From JAEYXS01 sp943367715 (GTDB lineage Bacteria > Verrucomicrobiota > Verrucomicrobiia > Limisphaerales > JAEYXS01), in NCBI GenBank assembly GCA_943367715.1, contig CALRJY020000002.1, forward strand, positions 124,001 to 188,000: DNA of 64,000 nt, written 5' to 3'. Position 1 is the first letter of the stretch. Every line of letters begins with the position of its first letter. Shown here one piece after another: positions 49,488 through 57,565 of the stretch. The notes under the pieces were generated by a model. The model was not told the origin of the DNA, did not search any database, and saw nothing but the letters and a program-made list of their open reading frames with translations. Made by a program: the position numbers and the translations under genes.

Positions 49488-52268
49488 ATGAGCCAGAATC
49501 GCGCCCCGTCACACGTGCTGAACCTCGGCTATATTGAGGAATTGCACGCGGCTTACACCCGCGAGCCCAATTCGGTGCCCCCCGAGTGGCAGGAATATTT
49601 CCAATCCTCCTCCAATGACGAAAAATGGTCGCCAGTTTCGGGCACCACCCTGGTGGCCAAGCCGCTTTCGGAACCGCCTAAAAAACCGGCCCCGCCGGCC
49701 AATTCTGATTCCGGCATCTGGCATGACCGTATAAACCAGCTCATCCGCGCTTATCGCGTCCGGGGGCACATCATCGCTCAAGTCCATCCCATCGGCGAAA
49801 CACCTCGCATCCCGGCGGAACTCGACCCGTCCTACTACGGTTTTTCCGAAGGCGATTTCGAGCGCAAGTTCTCTTGCGAAACCTTGGTGGACGAAAACCC
49901 GCTCACGCTCCGCCAAATCCTCGAGATCCTGCGGAACACTTACTGCCGTTCCATCGGTGTGCAATACATGCACATCGACGACCTGGAAGTGCGCCGCTGG
50001 TTGCAACGGCAGATGGAGCCTACGCAGAATCGCATCGCCCTCTCCCCCGAGATTCAGCGCCGCATCTTCTCCCGTCTCACCGATGCCACCATTTTTGAAG
50101 AGTTCATCCGTAAGAAATTTCTCGGCGCGAAAAGCTTTTCGCTCGAAGGCAGCGAGAGCCTCCTGCCCTTGCTCGATCTCGCCATCGAAAAAGCCGGTGG
50201 CCAAGGCGTAAAGGAAATCGTCATGGGCATGGCCCATCGTGGTCGCCTGAACGTTCTCGCGAACATCATGGGCAAGCATCCGCGCCAGATCTTCCGCGAG
50301 TTTGCCGATACCGATCCCCAACACTACGCGGGCGGCGGTGATGTGAAGTATCACCTCGGTCATAGTAATGATTGGCAGACTGCCGCTGGAGATACCGTTC
50401 ATCTCTCGCTTTGCTTCAACCCCAGCCATCTTGAGTTCGTTAACCCCGTCGCGCTGGGGCGCGTGCGGGCCAAACAAGATCGCGTGGGCGACAAGGACCG
50501 CACCACGTGCATGGGGCTGCTTATCCACGGTGATGCGGCGTTCGCGGGTGAAGGAGTGGTGCAGGAGACTCTCAATCTCAGCCAGTTGGCCGGTTACACC
50601 ACGGGCGGCACCTTGCACATCATCGTGAACAACCAGATCGGTTTCACGACCTCGCCGATTGATGCCCGCTCATGCCTCTACGCCACGGACGTCGCCCGCA
50701 TGTTGCAGGTACCCATCTTCCATGTGAATGGCGAGGACCCTGAAGCCGTCGCGCAATCGCTCCAAGTCGCGATGGATTTCCGCAAGAAATTCAAACGCGA
50801 TGTGTTCATCGATATGTATGGCTACCGCAAGCTCGGCCATAACGAGACCGATGAACCTTCCTTCACCCAGCCCGTCCTCTATCAGGCCATCGCGAAACGC
50901 AAGCCGGTGCGCGAGGCCTATCTGGAACAGCTACTAAAACTCGGCGGCATCACGCAGGAAGAAGGTGACCAGATCGCCGCCGAACGCCGCGAGAAGCTGG
51001 AGCAGGAGCTGAACGAATCCCGCAGTAAAGATTACCAACGCCCCGGCGAAAAAACGCGCGGAATCTGGTCGCAAAAGACCTTTCACGGCGGTAAAGAAGG
51101 CAGCGCCAAGGAAGTAAAGACCGGCGTGGATGAAGCTCGTCTGGTTGAGTTGCTGAAGAAGCTCACCGAACGCCCCGCGCAATTCACGCCGCATCCCAAG
51201 CTCGAAAAGATTCGCGAGACCTGGCTCAAAATGGCCGCGGGCGAGGAACCCTTGGATTGGGCTGCCGCCGAAGCCTTGGCCTACGCCTCCCTCGCTACCG
51301 AAGGTGTGCGCATCCGCTTTTCCGGCCAAGACTCCCGTCGCGGCACGTTCAGTCATCGTCACGCCGTCCTGCATGATTATAACGGCAAAGGCATCTACAC
51401 GCCGCTCCAGCATCTCGCCCCCGATCAGGCTATCGTGGAGCTGTTCAACAGCCCGCTCTCCGAAGCCGGTGTGCTCGGTTTCGATTACGGCTTCAGCCTC
51501 GATTGCCCTGATGGCCTCGTCATCTGGGAAGCGCAGTTCGGCGATTTCGTGAACGGCGCTCAAGTCATCATCGATCAGTTCATCACCAGCGCTGAAGACA
51601 AATGGAAACGCCTCTCCGGCATCGTGATGCTTTTGCCTCACGGCTACGAAGGCATGGGCCCCGAGCACTCCAGCGCGCGCCTCGAACGTTTCCTCGGACA
51701 ATGCGCAGAGGACAACATCCAAGTCGCCAATCCTTCTACACCTGCGCAATTTTTCCATCTGCTCCGTCGTCAGGCGCTCAGCTTGTGGCGCAAGCCGCTC
51801 GTGGTCCTCACACCCAAGAGCATGTTACGCCTGCCCGAAGCGCGCTCGACTCTAGCTGAACTGGCCGAAGGAACGTTCCAGCGCATCATCCCCGACACAA
51901 CTGCTGAGAAAGCTACGCGTGTCCTCATGTGCAGCGGCAAGCTCTTCCACGAACTGAACAAATATCGCACGGAGAACCAGCGCGAGGACGTCGCCATCCT
52001 GCGACTGGAACAATACTACCCTCTCAAACGCGATCTGCTCGATAAGGAGTTGGAGAAATTCCCGAAAGGCACTCCGTTCATCTGGGTGCAGGAAGAGCCG
52101 GTCAACATGGGCGCTTACAGTTATCTGCACATGCAATTGAGCGACTTCACCCACTTGCCGTTCTCCGTCGTGGCGCGCGCCGAGTCCGCCAGCCCCGCCA
52201 GCGGTTCCGCCAGCGCCCACAAACTGGAGCAGCAACGCATCTTGGAAACCGCCTTCGGGCAGAAGTGA
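49488..52268 (+). CDS. sucA: 2-oxoglutarate dehydrogenase E1 component
   Basis: 926 residues. It decarboxylates 2-oxoglutarate with thiamine diphosphate and passes the succinyl group to E2 in the citric-acid cycle. N-terminal tag (LGYIEELHAAYTREPNSVPP with EWQEYFQ), E1 active-site regions IVMGMAHRGRLNVLANIMGK, GDVKYHLGHS, HLSLCFNPSHLEFVNPVALG, the TPP/Mg motif HVNGEDPEAVAQSLQVAMDF with DVFIDMYGYRKLGHNETDEP, and C-terminal pyrimidine-binding FSGQDSRRGTFSHRHAVLHD and MLLPHGYEGMGPEHSSARLE. ATG with AAGG five bases upstream. It is followed after 23 bases by the E2 gene. Confidence 0.97.
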   Translation: MSQNRAPSHVLNLGYIEELHAAYTREPNSVPPEWQEYFQSSSNDEKWSPVSGTTLVAKPLSEPPKKPAPPANSDSGIWHDRINQLIRAYRVRGHIIAQVHPIGETPRIPAELDPSYYGFSEGDFERKFSCETLVDENPLTLRQILEILRNTYCRSIGVQYMHIDDLEVRRWLQRQMEPTQNRIALSPEIQRRIFSRLTDATIFEEFIRKKFLGAKSFSLEGSESLLPLLDLAIEKAGGQGVKEIVMGMAHRGRLNVLANIMGKHPRQIFREFADTDPQHYAGGGDVKYHLGHSNDWQTAAGDTVHLSLCFNPSHLEFVNPVALGRVRAKQDRVGDKDRTTCMGLLIHGDAAFAGEGVVQETLNLSQLAGYTTGGTLHIIVNNQIGFTTSPIDARSCLYATDVARMLQVPIFHVNGEDPEAVAQSLQVAMDFRKKFKRDVFIDMYGYRKLGHNETDEPSFTQPVLYQAIAKRKPVREAYLEQLLKLGGITQEEGDQIAAERREKLEQELNESRSKDYQRPGEKTRGIWSQKTFHGGKEGSAKEVKTGVDEARLVELLKKLTERPAQFTPHPKLEKIRETWLKMAAGEEPLDWAAAEALAYASLATEGVRIRFSGQDSRRGTFSHRHAVLHDYNGKGIYTPLQHLAPDQAIVELFNSPLSEAGVLGFDYGFSLDCPDGLVIWEAQFGDFVNGAQVIIDQFITSAEDKWKRLSGIVMLLPHGYEGMGPEHSSARLERFLGQCAEDNIQVANPSTPAQFFHLLRRQALSLWRKPLVVLTPKSMLRLPEARSTLAELAEGTFQRIIPDTTAEKATRVLMCSGKLFHELNKYRTENQREDVAILRLEQYYPLKRDLLDKELEKFPKGTPFIWVQEEPVNMGAYSYLHMQLSDFTHLPFSVVARAESASPASGSASAHKLEQQRILETAFGQK

Positions 52269-52291
52269 TGCTATCTTAACCAACTAATCTT

Positions 52292-53611
52292 ATGGCCATT
52301 GAAATCAAAGTCCCCGAACTGGGCGAATCCATCACCGAAGTCCAGATCGCCTCGTGGCTCGTGAAAGAAGGCGACGCCGTCATGAAGGACCAAAACTTGG
52401 TCAGCATCGAGAGCGAGAAGGCCACGGTGGAGATACCCGCGCCCGAAGCTGGCGTGATGGGCAAAATCCTGCAACCGGATGGCACCACCGTGAACGTCGG
52501 CGATGTCATCGGCAGCATTGAAGCAGGGGGCGAAAAAACCGCGCCGGCCAAAGAGGAAAAAGCTGCTCCTGCCAAAGAAGCCAAGGCCGCACCCACCGAC
52601 ACCAAGAAGGAAGCGGAAGCACCCAAAGCCGAAGAGGCAGAAAAGAAACCAGCGAAGTCGACCGAGAAACCCGCCGAAAAGAAAGCTCCCAAAAAGGAAA
52701 CCGCGGAAAAGAGCGAGCCGGTAAAGGAGACTCCCGCCAAGACCGAACCAGCCAAAGAAAAGGCGGCACCCGAACCGGCAGCCTCTGAGTCTTCCGAAGA
52801 CAATGCGGAGAAGAATGAACCTTCGTCCGAGGTCGTAGATAGCGAAGCGGAGATGACGGACGAAAAAGAAACTTCACCCGCCGCTTCGACTCCCACCAAG
52901 AAAGACGATTCCCGTGGTGACGAGATCAGGCCCATGAGCCCCTTGCGTCGCACCGTGGCCAAGCGCCTCGTCGATGCCCAGCAAACCATGGCGATCCTCA
53001 CCACGTTCAACGAGATCGACATGTCCGCCGTCATCGCCCTGCGCAAACAATATCAGGAACCCTTCGTCGCCAAGTCCGGCGTGAAGCTCGGCTTCATGTC
53101 TTTCTTCGTGAAGGCCGTCATCGAAGCCCTCAAGCAAGTGCCTCAGCTCAACGGCGAGATCCGCGGCAACAACATCGTTTATCACAAGTACTTCGACATC
53201 GGTGTCGCCGTCGGTGCCGGCAAAGGCCTTGTCGTGCCTCCCATCCGTAATGCCGAGAAACTCACCTTCGCGGAGATCGAGAAGACCATCGCCGACCTCG
53301 CCACTCGTGCGAAGGACAACAAGCTCAAACCGCAAGAGATGGAGGGCGGCACCTTCACCATCAGTAATGGCGGCGTGTATGGCTCCCTGCTCTCCACCCC
53401 CATCATCAATCCGCCCCAGAGCGGCATCCTCGGCCTGCACACCATCCAGGAACGCCCTGTCGCCCGTGATGGCCAGGTCGTCATCCGCCCCATGATGTAT
53501 GTGGCGCTCAGCTACGATCACCGCATCGTCGATGGCCGTGAAGCCGTCCAATTCCTCGTCCGCGTGAAGGACATCATCGAGGATCCAACCCGCCTGTTGC
53601 TGGAAATCTGA
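52292..53611 (+). CDS. sucB: Dihydrolipoyllysine-residue succinyltransferase (2-oxoglutarate dehydrogenase E2)
   Basis: 439 residues. Lipoyl domain 1-76 with modified Lys43 (SIESEKATVEIPAP). Residues 80-210 are an Ala/Lys/Glu/Pro-rich linker (KAEEAEKKPAKSTEKPAEKK) in which I see no peripheral subunit-binding (E3/E1-binding) domain. The catalytic core follows: MSPLRRTVAKRLVDAQQTMA, ILTTFNEIDM, FTISNGGVYGSLLSTPIINP and the active-site His of SYDHRIVDGREAVQFLVRVK. It is co-transcribed with sucA. No dihydrolipoamide dehydrogenase gene is in the window. Confidence 0.95.
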   Translation: MAIEIKVPELGESITEVQIASWLVKEGDAVMKDQNLVSIESEKATVEIPAPEAGVMGKILQPDGTTVNVGDVIGSIEAGGEKTAPAKEEKAAPAKEAKAAPTDTKKEAEAPKAEEAEKKPAKSTEKPAEKKAPKKETAEKSEPVKETPAKTEPAKEKAAPEPAASESSEDNAEKNEPSSEVVDSEAEMTDEKETSPAASTPTKKDDSRGDEIRPMSPLRRTVAKRLVDAQQTMAILTTFNEIDMSAVIALRKQYQEPFVAKSGVKLGFMSFFVKAVIEALKQVPQLNGEIRGNNIVYHKYFDIGVAVGAGKGLVVPPIRNAEKLTFAEIEKTIADLATRAKDNKLKPQEMEGGTFTISNGGVYGSLLSTPIINPPQSGILGLHTIQERPVARDGQVVIRPMMYVALSYDHRIVDGREAVQFLVRVKDIIEDPTRLLLEI

Positions 53612-53701
53612 CGGCTTTACGTCCGTTTCGTCCGATTTTTTTGCGGATTGGCACCAACCTTCCACTAGCCAATCCCCCATAATTGGCCTATACACTAGTT
53701 A

Positions 53702-54931
53702 ATGCAGTCATTGTTCCGTCCGCCTGGCGGTGAGAAAACTTGGTCTGCCGTGGCTTTGCTCCTCGGCGGCTTGGTTTCCATCATCATGGTCGCACTCGGT
53801 GACGTCCGCTCCCCCATCGCCTCCTTCATTTTTGGTCTCTGGCTGCTGCTGTCCGGCGTCGGAGTGTGGCGAAACCGTTCCTGGGGCTACTGGTTCGGTC
53901 TGCTGGCTACGGCCTTTGTCTCGATTTTTTTGATCGTGCTGCTTGTCCGCGAACCCTTCGACTGGTCGCGCCTCATCTTCTGCCTCTGCTTCGCCTGGTT
54001 CACCGTGGCCCTCTTCATGGAGCGCCCCCGCCGAGCGAAGGACGACCGCCCCCTTATCTCTTTGGTCCTGCTGCTGCGCGAGAGCCGCAACATGGACGCC
54101 CATTCCCTCTCCCAACGCCTCGGCATCGCCTGGGGTGTCCCCGTGGAAACCGCGAAGGAAAAGGACGTCTCCAAAGAAGCGAACGTGGCTAACAAGACGT
54201 ATGTCGTCGGTGACAGCCCCATCTTCATGATCGGCCACGCGGGCGGCTTCTATCTCGTCAATAATTTCGATCGCCCCTACTTCGAAGAACCCGACAAAGC
54301 CGCCGAAGACTGCCCCGATCAGCGTCTGAAAAAGGTCATCCGCGAACATCGCGCCTGGCTTTCCGTGGACCTCCTCCGCGTCGGCAAACTGCCCGACCGC
54401 ACCACAGCCTACCGCCAGATCTCTCACCTCGTGGCCGAACTGGCCGGAGATGATTGCCTCGCCGTCTTCTGCCCCGAGAGCGGTCATTTGAACATGTTTG
54501 ATCTCAGCCTTGTGGATGAACTCCGCAGCGAGAACCCTCTTGAGGTTTTTCAGAAAATCACCCAGCTCCCCGTCATCGAAGTGGCCGATGAAGACCCCGA
54601 GATGATCGCCGCTGTGGCCGAAGCCCGCCGCCGCTGGCCCGAGTTCGTCACCGCCTTTGCCGGACGCCAGCCCGAACAGAGCTTCGCTATCAAGGCTCCG
54701 ATCACCCGCCGGGGCAACACCGAGTTCATCTGGATCAGCGTCGACCGCCTTGAGAAAGACCAGATCCATGGCCGCCTCGACAACGACCCCGTCAACCTCG
54801 GCACTCTCAAGTCCGGCGACACCGTCACCATCCCCTTGAAAGAACTGAACGACTGGGTCTTCAACCAAGGCGAAGAAGTCACCGGCCTCTTCACCACCAA
54901 GATCCTCCTCAAGAAACAAGGGAAGCAGTAG
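53702..54931 (+). CDS. Membrane protein with C-terminal DUF2314-like domain
   Basis: 409 residues. Four transmembrane helices fill the first 110 residues (WSAVALLLGGLVSIIMVALG; SFIFGLWLLLSGVGVWRNRS; FGLLATAFVSIFLIVLLVRE; LIFCLCFAWFTVALFMERPR). A cytoplasmic part follows, with a middle region (MIGHAGGFYLVNNFDRPYFE; LAGDDCLAVFCPESGHLNMF) and a final domain of the DUF2314 type (RRRWPEFVTAFAGRQPEQSF; IWISVDRLEKDQIHGRLDND, then LGTLKSGDTVTIPLKELNDW). The function is unknown. It lies 90 bases after sucB and 75 before cysS. Confidence 0.75.
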   Translation: MQSLFRPPGGEKTWSAVALLLGGLVSIIMVALGDVRSPIASFIFGLWLLLSGVGVWRNRSWGYWFGLLATAFVSIFLIVLLVREPFDWSRLIFCLCFAWFTVALFMERPRRAKDDRPLISLVLLLRESRNMDAHSLSQRLGIAWGVPVETAKEKDVSKEANVANKTYVVGDSPIFMIGHAGGFYLVNNFDRPYFEEPDKAAEDCPDQRLKKVIREHRAWLSVDLLRVGKLPDRTTAYRQISHLVAELAGDDCLAVFCPESGHLNMFDLSLVDELRSENPLEVFQKITQLPVIEVADEDPEMIAAVAEARRRWPEFVTAFAGRQPEQSFAIKAPITRRGNTEFIWISVDRLEKDQIHGRLDNDPVNLGTLKSGDTVTIPLKELNDWVFNQGEEVTGLFTTKILLKKQGKQ

Positions 54932-55006
54932 CCTCCACTCTCCCGGCTGGCCCTGAAATTTGCACTTTGAACTTTTCCCGCCTTCCGTAACCTCTGCCGC
55001 ACTGAA

Positions 55007-56422
55007 ATGGCCGTGAAGTTCTACAACACCTTGTCGCGCTCCCTCGAGGAGTTCGTTCCCCTTGACCCCACTGGCAAGCACGTGGGCATGTATTGCTGCG
55101 GGCCCACCATCCACGACTTCGCCCATATCGGGAACTTCCGCACCTTCGTCTTTACCGACCTGCTGCGCCGTTACCTCGAGTTCCGCGGCTATGGCGTGAA
55201 GCACGTGATGAACATCACGGACGTGGAAGACAAGATCATCAAGCGCGTCCGCGAGGCCAAGACCACCCTGCGCGACTACACGAGCAAATATGAGACCGCC
55301 TTCCTCGAAGACCTGAAGACGCTTGGCTGCAAGTCCCCCTCCGTCATGCCGCGCGCCACGGAATACATCCCCCAGATCGTCGCGCTTATCGAAAAGCTAA
55401 TCGCGCGCGGCATCGCCTATCAGGCCGCCGATGGCTCCGTCTATTTCAGCATCGATAAGTATCGCGGTTGCGGCTGCAAGTACGGCCAGCTTGTGAACCT
55501 GAATTTCGATGGCATGCGCATCGGCGAACGCGTCGCCAGTGACGAATACGAAAAAGAATCGCTCGCCGATTTCGCCCTTTGGAAATCCCGCGTGCCCGAT
55601 GACGGCGAAGTGTTCTGGGACAGCCCTTGGGGTCAAGGCCGCCCCGGCTGGCACATCGAGTGCAGCGCCATGAGCATGGACGTGCTCGGAACCAGCTTCG
55701 ATATCCACGCCGGTGGCGAGGACCTGATGTTCCCGCATCACGAGGACGAGATCGCCCAGAGCGAAGGCGCCGGCGTGCAAGCTCCGGGCCAGAAGTTCGT
55801 GAAGTATTGGCTGCACGGCTCCCACCTCCTCGTCGAAGGCAAGAAGATGAGCAAATCGCTCGGCAACTTCTTCACCCTGCGCGATCTGCTGGGCAAGGGT
55901 TTCAACGGCCGCGAGATCCGCTACCTGATGATCAGCGCGCACTACCGCGCGCAGTTTAATTTCACACTCGGAGGATTGGACAGTGCCCGCACCGCGCTCG
56001 CCCGTATCGACGAATGCTTGTTGAAATTGCGCGAGATTGCCGGCCAGACCGCTGCCGTGGGCGAATCCGATCTCGCTAAACACTTCTCCGAAGCCTTGGA
56101 TGAAGATCTGAACATTTCCGCTGCCTGGGGAGTCGTGTTTGAGTGGGTATCTGAAACCAATCGCAAACTCGCCGCCAACGAACTCACCGCCGCGCAAGCC
56201 GCGACTGAATTGAAAGCGTGGGATACCATCGACCAAGTCCTCGGCATCGGCGCTAAAGCCACGGACGAAGTCCCCGCTGAACTGCTCGCCCTCCTAGAAG
56301 AACGTCAAGCCGCCCGCAAAGCCAAAGACTTCAAACGCTCCGACGCCATCCGCGACGAACTCAAAGCCAAAGGCTGGGTGATCGAAGACACCCCCAAAGG
56401 CCCCCGCCTGAAGAAGCTTTAG
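55007..56422 (+). CDS. cysS: Cysteinyl-tRNA synthetase
   Basis: 471 residues. Class Ia fold with CCGPTIHDFAHIGNFRTFVF (Zn-ligand Cys and the HIGH signature as HIGN), RPGWHIECSAMSMDVLGTSF (Zn and Cys specificity), HHEDEIAQSEGA and KMSKSLGNFF. The C-terminal anticodon-binding part (AAWGVVFEWVSETNRKLAAN) ends RLKKL. It charges tRNA-Cys in the cytoplasm. The ATG is read from AAATG with no Shine-Dalgarno. A REPIN-like element starts three bases past the stop. Confidence 0.97.
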   Translation: MAVKFYNTLSRSLEEFVPLDPTGKHVGMYCCGPTIHDFAHIGNFRTFVFTDLLRRYLEFRGYGVKHVMNITDVEDKIIKRVREAKTTLRDYTSKYETAFLEDLKTLGCKSPSVMPRATEYIPQIVALIEKLIARGIAYQAADGSVYFSIDKYRGCGCKYGQLVNLNFDGMRIGERVASDEYEKESLADFALWKSRVPDDGEVFWDSPWGQGRPGWHIECSAMSMDVLGTSFDIHAGGEDLMFPHHEDEIAQSEGAGVQAPGQKFVKYWLHGSHLLVEGKKMSKSLGNFFTLRDLLGKGFNGREIRYLMISAHYRAQFNFTLGGLDSARTALARIDECLLKLREIAGQTAAVGESDLAKHFSEALDEDLNISAAWGVVFEWVSETNRKLAANELTAAQAATELKAWDTIDQVLGIGAKATDEVPAELLALLEERQAARKAKDFKRSDAIRDELKAKGWVIEDTPKGPRLKKL

Positions 56423-56424
56423 GT

Positions 56425-56567
56425 GGAGCGCGGGTTGTTTCAACCCGCAGCAACGTCCAATAGCCAATTGGCACCAGAATCCCGTAGCGACATCTGTGCT
56501 TGTCGCAAAGAAATTCCCACCCGCTCAGCCATCGGGAGTTTCTGCGGGTTGAGACAACCCGCGCCCC
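56425..56567. mobile_element. REPIN-like palindromic element, copy B (143 bp)
   Basis: Left end 56425-56456 has GCGGGTTG-ttt-CAACCCGC then AGCAACGT. Right end 56542-56567 has GCGGGTTG-aga-CAACCCGC then GCCCC in inverted orientation. It matches element A at 27850-28024 and starts three bases after the cysS stop. The inner segment aagaaattcccacc (56508-56521) is the near inverse complement of 27933-27946. The upstream in-frame ORF through it is an artefact. Confidence 0.8.
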
Positions 56568-56620
56568 CACTGATTCCCCTTGCCTCCGCCCATGCGCCCG
56601 AGGATACCATTCCTCCACGC

Positions 56621-57556
56621 ATGAGACCCATTCTGGCCTTTCTGTTTCTGTGCCTCGCTTTGGTAGCCAATGCGGCCACCTACCCCGCCATCGTCGTCTT
56701 CGGCGACAGCCTCTCCGATATGGGCAATCGCGGTCTCAATCCCAGCAAGCCCGATCAAAAATTTCGCGATACCTGGGTCAAGCAACTCGCTGGTCCCACG
56801 ATGCTGAACCTCACCGGCTTCAAACCCTCCGGCATGACTAATTTTTATGGTGGCGGCAACTACGCCGTCGGCGGTGCCTCCACGGAATACGCCGCCAAGA
56901 TCGGCAGTGATCGCAACAAGAGCCACAACCTCACGCAACAAGTCTCCAAGCGCTACCTCAACGCCGCCTTCAACACCAATGGCGTGAACACCAACGCCCT
57001 GCACATCGTCGTCATGGGCGCGAATGACCTCATGCTCGCTTCCGTCTCCTTGCCCCAGATCGCCTCGCAATGGGCTGAGCTGGATCAAGCTGGCGTGGCC
57101 ATCGCGAAGAGCGCAGAAACCCAGATCGAGGCCTTGGCCAAGGCTGGCGTCAAACATGTGCTGTGGGGCAATCTCTTCGATGTCGCGCAGACACCCTCCT
57201 TCAAGAACCGCTCCCAGATCATTGGTGAAGCGCAAGCAAGCATCGCCATGGCCGCCGTCACCAAGGCCACCATCGCGCACAACCGTGAAATGGAAGCCGC
57301 CATCCAACGCCTGGAGAAAGCTCATCCGTCGTTGAAGATCATCAAGCTCGACCTCTTCGCCAAACTGGAGGACATGGTCAAAAATCCTGCGAAATACGGC
57401 TTCATCGATGCCACTGCGGGCAACGACAGCAAGCACCTGTTCTCCGCCGATGGCCTGCATCCCACCACGCAGGGCCACAAATTGCTCGCGGAATACGCGT
57501 TCTCGGTTCTGACCGGCAAGACCGCCGCCGCCACTACTCAACCGGCAGCCAAATAA
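56621..57556 (+). CDS. Exported SGNH/GDSL-family hydrolase
   Basis: 311 residues from ATG 56621 (MRPILAFLFLCLALVANAAT), a signal peptide cleaved near ANA. Block I: VVFGDSLSDMGNRG with the nucleophile Ser. Block II/III: GGGNYAVGGASTEYA and VVMGANDLMLASV with the oxyanion Asn. Block V: DGLHPTTQGHKLLAEY with the Asp-His pair. These lipases/esterases deacylate lipids or remove acyl groups from glycans. It is followed after nine bases by the pyruvyl-transferase-like gene, consistent with one operon for surface-glycan work. Confidence 0.92.
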   Translation: MRPILAFLFLCLALVANAATYPAIVVFGDSLSDMGNRGLNPSKPDQKFRDTWVKQLAGPTMLNLTGFKPSGMTNFYGGGNYAVGGASTEYAAKIGSDRNKSHNLTQQVSKRYLNAAFNTNGVNTNALHIVVMGANDLMLASVSLPQIASQWAELDQAGVAIAKSAETQIEALAKAGVKHVLWGNLFDVAQTPSFKNRSQIIGEAQASIAMAAVTKATIAHNREMEAAIQRLEKAHPSLKIIKLDLFAKLEDMVKNPAKYGFIDATAGNDSKHLFSADGLHPTTQGHKLLAEYAFSVLTGKTAAATTQPAAK

Positions 57557-57565
57557 TCTCACACC

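Noticed and set aside
53708..55204. 498-aa minus-strand ORF
   Set aside because: Shadow of the DUF2314 gene and the cysS 5' end, which carry recognisable domains.
56423..56620. N-terminal extension of the SGNH hydrolase ORF
   Set aside because: It translates the second REPIN-like element; the signal peptide begins at 56621.
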